Source: an uncultured Eggerthellaceae bacterium (GTDB lineage Bacteria > Actinomycetota > Coriobacteriia > Coriobacteriales > Eggerthellaceae). From it: DNA of 64,000 nt. The notes under the pieces were generated by a model. The model did no database searches. It saw only the letters and a program-made list of their open reading frames with translations, and had not been told where the DNA came from. Location: NCBI GenBank assembly GCA_934630905.1, contig CAKTXN010000002.1:7082-71081 (forward strand), read 5' to 3'. Shown here one piece after another: positions 8,584 through 15,387 of this stretch. Position 1 is the first letter of the stretch, and each line of letters begins with the position of its first letter. A program made the translations under genes and the position numbers.

Positions 8584-9494
8584 AAACGCATATCGAAGAA
8601 GCCACCCTTGAGATTGCCTACAGCTACGATGGAACCCTTGAAGGACTGCTCAGCGCCATATTTGCCGCTTATGCAAACCACGAGAACCCGTTAGATATTG
8701 CACCACGCAATCAGCTGCAGCTGCGCTTGGGACAGGAAGAGCGACAAATTGAGACCAACGTCGCCCATGCGCAGCGGGTCGCACGCGGCATCATAGGCGC
8801 TGGAGGCAAGGCGACGTTTGAAGCCGTGAAAAAAGCATCCGTTTCAAGCGACCCCCACGCCGGAACCACCGTCTTTCACTTTGTGCAGAAACTCATGAAG
8901 GAACGCGGATATCTGCTTAACCAGCTGGCAGACCCCGTTGTCGGCGAGTTCATGCGCCTGGTGAAAGCCGTGGACGTTGAATGCGAACGCATGCGCCAAT
9001 TCGTGCGGTTTTCTCATTTGGAAAGCGGTGGCTGGTTTGCGGTATGCAACCCGCGTGATAATGTGATTCCCCTGGTCATGAATTGGTTTGCTGCGCGATT
9101 CAACGACCAGCCATTCGCTATCTACGATGAAGTGCACCATATTGCCGGCGTGTATGAAAAAAGCAGCTGGTATCTTATAAACACCAGCTGCTTCAACGCA
9201 CCGATATATTCCTCGGAAGAATGCCTTATGCAAGATGCATGGCGCTTGTTTTACCGCACGCTGTCCATTGACGCACGTTACAACCCCGAATTGCGCCGTC
9301 AGCATATGCCCGTGCGCTACTGGTGCAACTTGACGGAAATGCAGCAACTCGAAAATGCATTGGGCGCGCAGAGGTCGCGCTCTGCGATCACTTCCATGAC
9401 ACAGCTCGAAGCACCAACCGAAGGAGTGCGACCCGCCCCAAAAGCCACCCCGGCGGCTCTTCCTAACAAGGACGTGCCGCAGCAGCAAGAATGA
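8580..9494 (+). CDS. DUF4130-type putative DNA metabolism protein, partner of the radical SAM protein
   Basis: 304 residues. The N-terminus TLEIAYSYDGTLEGLLSAIFAAYA and the central block LADPVVGEFMRLVKAVDVECERMRQFVRFSHLE, then DEVHHIAGVYEKSSW, are hallmarks of the probable DNA metabolism (DUF4130) family that always accompanies the SplB-like protein. Start ATG at 8580 overlaps the preceding stop (ATGA). About 40 residues at the C-terminus are Ala/Pro-rich and poorly ordered; they overlap the 3' end of argD on the opposite strand by 32 bases. Biochemical role unknown; a role with nucleobase release or repair is inferred from the operon. Confidence 0.88.
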   Translation: MKTHIEEATLEIAYSYDGTLEGLLSAIFAAYANHENPLDIAPRNQLQLRLGQEERQIETNVAHAQRVARGIIGAGGKATFEAVKKASVSSDPHAGTTVFHFVQKLMKERGYLLNQLADPVVGEFMRLVKAVDVECERMRQFVRFSHLESGGWFAVCNPRDNVIPLVMNWFAARFNDQPFAIYDEVHHIAGVYEKSSWYLINTSCFNAPIYSSEECLMQDAWRLFYRTLSIDARYNPELRRQHMPVRYWCNLTEMQQLENALGAQRSRSAITSMTQLEAPTEGVRPAPKATPAALPNKDVPQQQE

Positions 9495-10632
9495 CATCAG
9501 CCGCTTCGGCCAAATCTTCAAATGAAATGTTCAAAGGAGGCAAAAGACGAACTTTCTCCTTGGCAGTCAAACACAAAACTCCCTGCTCGCGGCAATCAGA
9601 GACCACATGAGCAGCGGGGCGCGTTGTCTTCAGGCCCATCATCAAACCTAAGCCCGAAACGCCCTCGATGCCACACGCACCTTGAAAACGATCACGCAAA
9701 TAAGCTGCTTTCTCGCGCACCTGCTCAAGAAGAGCATCGTCAATACGTGAAAGGATATTCAACGCACCGGCGCAGCAAACAGGATTTCCGCCAAACGTCG
9801 AGCCGTGATCGCCGTATCCCAGCGTGTTTTGAACGCGCTCGCCCATAAGACACGCGCCAATGGGCAGTCCACCGCCCAAGCCTTTCGCCGTAGTAACCAC
9901 ATCGGGGCTCACATCATAATTCATGTACGCATAGAGCTTACCGGTGCGACCGTTACCCGTTTGGACCTCGTCCACCATGAACAAGCAATCGAACTCATGG
10001 CACAGCGCTTCAACAGCACGCACGTATTCAGGCTCAAGCGGCAGCACGCCCCCTTCGCCTTGAATGCACTCGATAAGCACACCCGCAACGTTATGCGTTT
10101 CCAAGCAGGAGCGCAAAGCTTGCGCATCGTTTGCCGGAACGTGTACGAATCCGGGCGTCAATGGCTGGAACAACTCGTGATAATGCTCTTGACCAGTAGC
10201 CGCAAGCGTAGTGAGCGTGCGCCCGTGGAAGCTATTCTGAAGCGTCACAATAGTGGAATGCTCAGGCCCTTTCGTATCAGCCGCCCACTTGCGTGCAACT
10301 TTAATAGCGCACTCGTTCGATTCCGCGCCGGAGTTGGCGAAAAAGACTTTCTTCATGCCAGTACGTTCGCACAGCATTTCAGCCAACTTCGCACACGGTT
10401 CGGTGAAATACAGATTCGAGGTATGCTGCAGCGTTCCCAACTGGGAAATTACCGCCTGCTGCCACTGCTCATCGGCATAGCCGAAAGCGTTCACACCAAT
10501 GCCCGAGCCCATATCAACGTAGCGTTTGCCCTGCGCATCGTAAGCATGGCAGCCTTCGCCACGCACCAACTCAACGGGAAAACGATTATACGTGCTCGCC
10601 ACAAATTCGGTATCAATATCAGTAATGCTCAC
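9463..10632 (-). CDS. argD: Acetylornithine aminotransferase
   Basis: 389 residues, class III PLP aminotransferase. It converts N-acetylglutamate semialdehyde to N-acetylornithine in arginine synthesis. Visible motifs: GSGIGVNAFGYAD, FANSGAESNECAIKVARKW, VDEVQTGNGRTGKLYAY and the PLP lysine in TTAKGLGGGLPIGA. Start ATG at 10632. It is the last gene of argC-argJ-argB-argD on the minus strand, about 108 bases after argB. Its 3' end overlaps the convergent DUF4130 gene. Being in the arg cluster favours ArgD over GABA or ornithine transaminases. Confidence 0.95.
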   Translation of the reverse strand: MSITDIDTEFVASTYNRFPVELVRGEGCHAYDAQGKRYVDMGSGIGVNAFGYADEQWQQAVISQLGTLQHTSNLYFTEPCAKLAEMLCERTGMKKVFFANSGAESNECAIKVARKWAADTKGPEHSTIVTLQNSFHGRTLTTLAATGQEHYHELFQPLTPGFVHVPANDAQALRSCLETHNVAGVLIECIQGEGGVLPLEPEYVRAVEALCHEFDCLFMVDEVQTGNGRTGKLYAYMNYDVSPDVVTTAKGLGGGLPIGACLMGERVQNTLGYGDHGSTFGGNPVCCAGALNILSRIDDALLEQVREKAAYLRDRFQGACGIEGVSGLGLMMGLKTTRPAAHVVSDCREQGVLCLTAKEKVRLLPPLNISFEDLAEAADVILAAAARPC

Positions 10633-10740
10633 TCGTTTTTCTTTCTCTTCAAGGTGTCGTGCTTCATAAAACCGCAGATAAAACGTCGTCCGTTTGGCGC
10701 ATGTTCGGCGAACCCCAACAGACGGATTGCCAACAGTGCG

Positions 10741-11601
10741 CTACGCCGTAACCATCGTACCGGCACCTTCGTCGGTCATAAGCTCCATCAAAATGGAGTG
10801 CGGAATGCGCCCGTCCATAATGACGACTTTCTCCACACCGCGTTCAATGGCGTCAATGCAGCACGCCACTTTGGGAATCATGCCGCCCGAAATGATGCCT
10901 TTTTCCTTAAGTTCCGATGCCTGCGAGACCGTCATCTCGGTGATAAGGCTCGAAGGATCGTCTTTATCGCGTAAAACGCCCGCGATATCGGTCATCATGA
11001 TAAGGCGCTGCGCGTTCAGGGCGCCGGCAATAGCCGCAGCAGCAATATCGCCGTTGATGTTGTACGTTTCGCCATTTGGACCACAACCAAGCGTCGAGAT
11101 GACCGGAATATACCCGCCATCAAGCAAATCAAGGACCGGCTTGACGTTTACCGACGTTACATCGCCCACGAAGCCCAACTTCGGATCGCGCTGCTTCGCC
11201 TGAATCAAACGGCTGTCCAAACCCGAAAGACCCATAGCATTACCGCCGCGCTGGCTGAGCATGCCTACCAGCGTCTTGTTCACCTTGCCCGCCAGAACCA
11301 TTTGCACAATGTCAACGGTTTCCTCGTCGGTCACGCGCTGACCATCAATGAACTTCACTTCCTTGCCAAGTCGCTTCGTTAACGCGCTGATTTCCGGGCC
11401 GCCGCCATGAACGAGCACCACGCGCACGCCAACAAGCCACAGCAGAACAATATCTTCCATGACCTGCTGCTTTAAATGCTCGTCAACCATTGCGTTGCCA
11501 CCGTATTTGATTACGATGATCTGCCCCGCGTGGAACCGTATGTACGGCAGCGCCTGGGCAAGAACCTCGGCGCGCTGTTCGTTGGAAAAGTGATTCTGCA
11601 T
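10741..11601 (-). CDS. argB: Acetylglutamate kinase
   Basis: 286 residues. Phosphorylates N-acetylglutamate, the second step of arginine synthesis and often the arginine-inhibited one. The amino-acid kinase signatures IIVIKYGGNAM, VLVHGGGPEI and INGDIAAAAIAGAL are present, and MMTDIAGVLRDKDDPSSLI forms the ATP side. An N-terminal helix (EQRAEVLAQALPYIRF) resembles that of arginine-sensitive hexameric enzymes. Start ATG at 11601 behind AAAGAAGAACGAAGAGA. It lies between argJ and argD. Confidence 0.96.
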   Translation of the reverse strand: MQNHFSNEQRAEVLAQALPYIRFHAGQIIVIKYGGNAMVDEHLKQQVMEDIVLLWLVGVRVVLVHGGGPEISALTKRLGKEVKFIDGQRVTDEETVDIVQMVLAGKVNKTLVGMLSQRGGNAMGLSGLDSRLIQAKQRDPKLGFVGDVTSVNVKPVLDLLDGGYIPVISTLGCGPNGETYNINGDIAAAAIAGALNAQRLIMMTDIAGVLRDKDDPSSLITEMTVSQASELKEKGIISGGMIPKVACCIDAIERGVEKVVIMDGRIPHSILMELMTDEGAGTMVTA

Positions 11602-11666
11602 TCTCTTCGTTCTTCTTTCCTTAATGCTGCTCTTGGCAAGGCCCTTTGGTTTCGGCGTGATGCACC

Positions 11667-12884
11667 TTAGGTTCGATAATCTCCGTTGATCTTCACGTAT
11701 TCGTACGTCAAGTCACAGCCCCATGCCGTGGCGCTTTCCTGGCCGCTGTTCAAATCAACAAGAATTTGAATCTCACTTTCAACCAGGACTTCCTTTGCTT
11801 CTTCTTCGGAGAAGGGAACGCCCGCTCCGCCTTCGCACAGCAGCACTTCGCCGCCGGTGCTGCGGAAGCGCACGTCCACTTTATGCACGTCCACGTCAAC
11901 GGGCGCATACCCAATAGCGCACAAAACACGACCCCAGTTGGCGTCTGCTCCGAAAATTGCTGCCTTCACCAAGCTCGAGCAAATAACGCTTTTCGCCACA
12001 ACGCGCGCCGTCTGCTTGTCGGCCGCACCCGACACCACGCATTCGATAAGTTTCGAAGCGCCTTCGCCATCGGCTGCCATCCGACGCGCAAGCGTACGCG
12101 TCACCGTTGCAAGCGCCTCCGTAAACGCCTGATAATCGGCACCTTCCGCTGCTGAAATCGGCGTGTTACCCGCCAGCCCGTTCGCAAGCACCACAACCAT
12201 GTCGTTTGTGGATGTGTCGCCATCAACGCTAATCATGTTGAAGCTATCCTGGATGTCCGCGGAAAGCGCCGCTTGAAGAACCGCCGGCTCAATAGCAGCA
12301 TCGGTCGTGATAAAGCCCAGCATGGTGGCCATGTTCGGATGAATCATGCCGCTTCCCTTAGAGATGCCGCCCATGTGGCACGTTACGCCACCCAGCTCGA
12401 ACTCGACGGCGACTTTTTTCTCCACCGTGTCGGTTGTCATGATGCCTTCCGCGGCGGCGCTTGCGCCCTGTGCGCTCAAACCGGAAACAAGTTGCGGAAT
12501 TCCTGCCTTGAACGGGTCAAGACTCATGGGCTGCCCGATAACGCCCGTGGATGCAACAACAACGTCATCAGGGGAAATACCCATTTCACGGGCAAGAAGC
12601 TGGCTTGTTCGCTCGGCAATCTCCACACCGTTCGCGTTACACGTATTTGCATTGCCGCTGTTGCAAATAATGACTTGCGCATGGCCGTCCGCCAAATGGG
12701 CGCGCGTCACTTCGAGCGGCGCACCTTTCACTTTATTCGTGGTGTACGTTGCCGCAGCCGCGCAGCGCACTTCGCTTGCAATAAGCGACAAATCGCGCTT
12801 GGAGCGATTCATGCGGAAGCCGCAATGCACGCCATTGGCGGTAAATCCCGCCGGAGCGCAAACACCGCCTTCGATAAACTTCAT
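11667..12884 (-). CDS. argJ: Bifunctional glutamate N-acetyltransferase / ornithine acetyltransferase
   Basis: 405 residues. Transfers acetyl groups from N-acetylornithine to glutamate, recycling acetyl in the arginine pathway; a bifunctional form could also start it with acetyl-CoA. The self-cleavage site is KGSGMIHPNMATMLGF (Thr of AT-ML is the nucleophile), which gives alpha and beta chains. ATG at 12884 has the ribosome site GGAAAGGATTG; the longer frame to 12965 adds unconserved residues. No argA is needed in the window if the enzyme is bifunctional. Confidence 0.95.
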   Translation of the reverse strand: MKFIEGGVCAPAGFTANGVHCGFRMNRSKRDLSLIASEVRCAAAATYTTNKVKGAPLEVTRAHLADGHAQVIICNSGNANTCNANGVEIAERTSQLLAREMGISPDDVVVASTGVIGQPMSLDPFKAGIPQLVSGLSAQGASAAAEGIMTTDTVEKKVAVEFELGGVTCHMGGISKGSGMIHPNMATMLGFITTDAAIEPAVLQAALSADIQDSFNMISVDGDTSTNDMVVVLANGLAGNTPISAAEGADYQAFTEALATVTRTLARRMAADGEGASKLIECVVSGAADKQTARVVAKSVICSSLVKAAIFGADANWGRVLCAIGYAPVDVDVHKVDVRFRSTGGEVLLCEGGAGVPFSEEEAKEVLVESEIQILVDLNSGQESATAWGCDLTYEYVKINGDYRT

Positions 12885-12983
12885 ATCAATCCTTTCCGTT
12901 TTTGCAGAAACTTCCGATCGATTACCCTCATCGCTTGTCCTACCCACGCGCCCAACTGCACGCAATGAAAAGAGAGCGACGGT

Positions 12984-13931
12984 TCAGGCTCGCACATTCA
13001 AGCCAAGCGTAGGATCAACGCCCAAAACCAAATTCATGTTCTGAATAGCAGCGCCCGACGAACCTTTGCCCAGATTATCGAAGCGTGCCACCAGTAGCAA
13101 GCGCTCATCGGTGCCGCACACACTTATCTGCATATCATCGCGTCCTGTGAACGCAGCGGCTGACAAGAAGCCCCCTTCAGCAGCTTCCGCTTCGGGTACA
13201 AAATGCACCACGCCGCACGTGTCGCTCGCATAAAACTGCTCATACGCCTGCTCGATAGCCGCTTTGCCGCCCGCCACCTGCGAAGCAAAAACCGGCACGC
13301 ATACCTCCATGCCCGCATAATACGGGGCAACGGTCGGGCAGAAAATAGGCGCTTGCTCCAAATCGCACATTTTCACCATTTCGGGAAGATGTTTGTGCTG
13401 CTGGCTCAAGCCGTAAACGCGCGGAGCCGCAAGCAGCTCGTCTTGGTTCGCTGCGTTTTCGTACTGCGCAATCATGGATTTTCCGCCGCCGGAATATCCC
13501 GTAAGCGAAAAACACGTCAGCTGCGCCGCAGGATCTAAAACGCCGGAGCGCACCAACGGAGCAACAAGCGCGATGAAGCCGCTTGCATGACATCCCGGGT
13601 TGGCAATGCGCTTTGCCGTTGAAACAGCCTGGTCATCAGGTAAAATCTCAGGGAAACCATAAGTCCAGCTGGAATTAACACGATGTGCTGTTGATGTGTC
13701 GATAATCACCGTATCTGGGTTTTCCACTAACGTTGCCGCTTCAATTGCCGCAGCATCGGGCAAGCACAGAAACGCGATATCGGCCGCGTTGAGCATTTCT
13801 TTGCGCTTGACAACATTTTTGCGCTGGTCATCGGGCAGCGCAAGCAGCGTGATGTCAGGCCGCTGCGCAAGGCGATCGTGGATGCGCAAACCCGTGGTGC
13901 CGGCGCTGCCGTCGATAAATACGTTTGTCAT
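12984..13931 (-). CDS. argC: N-acetyl-gamma-glutamyl-phosphate reductase (short, 'uncommon' form)
   Basis: 315 residues. Reduces N-acetylglutamyl phosphate with NADPH. The start FIDGSAGTTGLRIHDRL and the catalytic cysteine motif NPGCHASGF identify ArgC; the length near 315 and the FIDG-AGTTG opening fit the less common ArgC subgroup, not the 345-residue type. I prefer ATG at 13931 (MTNVFIDG, GGATTTTGC upstream) to the ATG at 13943. First gene of the arg operon, downstream of a cluster of TGCATA half-sites. Confidence 0.93.
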   Translation of the reverse strand: MTNVFIDGSAGTTGLRIHDRLAQRPDITLLALPDDQRKNVVKRKEMLNAADIAFLCLPDAAAIEAATLVENPDTVIIDTSTAHRVNSSWTYGFPEILPDDQAVSTAKRIANPGCHASGFIALVAPLVRSGVLDPAAQLTCFSLTGYSGGGKSMIAQYENAANQDELLAAPRVYGLSQQHKHLPEMVKMCDLEQAPIFCPTVAPYYAGMEVCVPVFASQVAGGKAAIEQAYEQFYASDTCGVVHFVPEAEAAEGGFLSAAAFTGRDDMQISVCGTDERLLLVARFDNLGKGSSGAAIQNMNLVLGVDPTLGLNVRA

Positions 13932-13950
13932 TGCAAAATCCATTCAATAT

Positions 13951-13987
13951 TGCATAATTAGTTTGTAATATGCAGTTTATTTGCATA
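13951..13987. promoter_or_regulatory. Candidate ArgR operator upstream of argC
   Basis: Three TGCATA/TATGCA half-sites at 13951-13956, 13969-13974 and 13982-13987; the last two form TATGCA-N7-TGCATA. They lie 20-56 bases upstream of the argC start. Actinobacterial ARG boxes are AT-rich with inverted TGCAT-like half-sites, so ArgR control is plausible. argR is not in the window. Confidence 0.45.
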
Positions 13988-14310
13988 AAACGTCTTGTCT
14001 AGTCATTTTTAAGAAAAATGCAGAATACGCCCACTTTTCTCCGTAAGCGCACGGCATGCAAGACGTAGATATCGTAAAAATCAATGACTCAGCTTTTTAC
14101 AAACCTGATATCAAATAAAATGGAACGCAAAACGACACATGCGCCCCGCCACGTGGGTCAGGCACGCGCGATAGGCGCCTACAGCCATAGCGTGTGACCG
14201 CCCGCACCCATCACCTGCGCGCGCCACCTGCAACCATCGCGCTTGCCGCAAGCAGCGCGCCACAAGCGACCGCCGCCCGCATCCGCCGGCGCATATCCGA
14301 AAGGAGCCTT

Positions 14311-15234
14311 ATGACCCTTCAACAACTTCGCTACCTTATGGCGGTAGCACAGCAAGGTTCGTTCAACGCCGCCGCTGCGCGCCTATTCGTTTCCCAATCA
14401 ACGCTTTCCATTTCCATCAAAGAACTGGAAGAAGAGCTGGGCATTCAGATTTTTTTGCGCTCGAATCGCGGCCTGAAGCTCACCAACGATGGCACCGAGT
14501 TGCTTGGTTACGCGCGCCAAGTAATCGAGCAGGCCGAACTGCTTGAAAACCGCTACGCCACCCGCTCGGAAGAACGCGCGCGTCTGGCCATTAGCACCCA
14601 GCATTACGCGTTTTGCGTCCAGGCGTTCGTGAGCCTGACCAACGAATATCAAGGCGGTGCCTACGACTTCACGCTGCGCGAAACGCGTACCGGCGAGATT
14701 ATCGATGACGTGCGCAACTTTAAAGCCGACATTGGCATCTTGTACCTTTCCGCCGCAAACGAGAAAGTTCTGACCAGCACATTTGATGAAGCGCATCTGA
14801 CGTTTACGCCGCTGTTTGTCGCTCGTGCGCACGTGTTCGTGGGAAGCCATCATCCGCTGGCAGCGCGCGAAAGCGTTTCCCTGGCCGATCTTGAAGACTA
14901 CCCGCGCTACTCGTTCGAGCAGGGTCTTACGAACTCGTTCCATTATTCCGAAGAGCCATTCGGCTACCTGCCCCACACGCGAAACATCACGTATTCCGAC
15001 CGCGGCACGCTCACAACGCTGCTCACGTTCGGCAACGGTTACACGCTGTCCACGGGCGTTTTGTCCGACGAAATGTCATCGGATATTGTGGCAATTCCCC
15101 TTAAAGAGGAATGCATCATGCGCATTGGCTACATAACACACGATGAAAAAATACTCTCTGAGCTGGCGAAACGATACATAACGCTGCTGCATGGCCGCAT
15201 TGAGATGACGCTCGGCGAAAAAACCATCGAGTAG
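14311..15234 (+). CDS. LysR-family transcriptional regulator
   Basis: 307 residues. N-terminal winged helix MTLQQLRYLMAVAQQGSFNAAAARLFVSQSTLSISIKELEEELG (split here: HTH at about residues 1-60), then a linker helix and a substrate-binding domain from about 90. Start ATG at 14311 directly follows AAGGAGCCTT; the frame further upstream to 14194 is not supported. It is transcribed away from argC and converges on the MenE-MenC fusion gene. The effector is unknown; its neighbours give no firm clue. The 380 bases upstream hold the argC operator and nothing else I recognise. Confidence 0.92.
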   Translation: MTLQQLRYLMAVAQQGSFNAAAARLFVSQSTLSISIKELEEELGIQIFLRSNRGLKLTNDGTELLGYARQVIEQAELLENRYATRSEERARLAISTQHYAFCVQAFVSLTNEYQGGAYDFTLRETRTGEIIDDVRNFKADIGILYLSAANEKVLTSTFDEAHLTFTPLFVARAHVFVGSHHPLAARESVSLADLEDYPRYSFEQGLTNSFHYSEEPFGYLPHTRNITYSDRGTLTTLLTFGNGYTLSTGVLSDEMSSDIVAIPLKEECIMRIGYITHDEKILSELAKRYITLLHGRIEMTLGEKTIE

Positions 15235-15387
15235 AAGGCTGCACCGAGCAGCTTGCGCCAGTCGACTCGCCCACCCCGCGGCCGCCCGGACCTTCCGTAC
15301 CTGTAGCGCCGAACGACACTTGTGCCCTCCATGACCCGCGCACGCCTTGCAGTCGCCAGCAGCTTCTGCACCACCCCACAGGCGCTG

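Noticed and set aside
14194..14310. N-terminal extension of the LysR regulator
   Set aside because: The conserved HTH begins at the ATG at 14311 right after AAGGAG; the extension is Ala/Arg-rich and unconserved.
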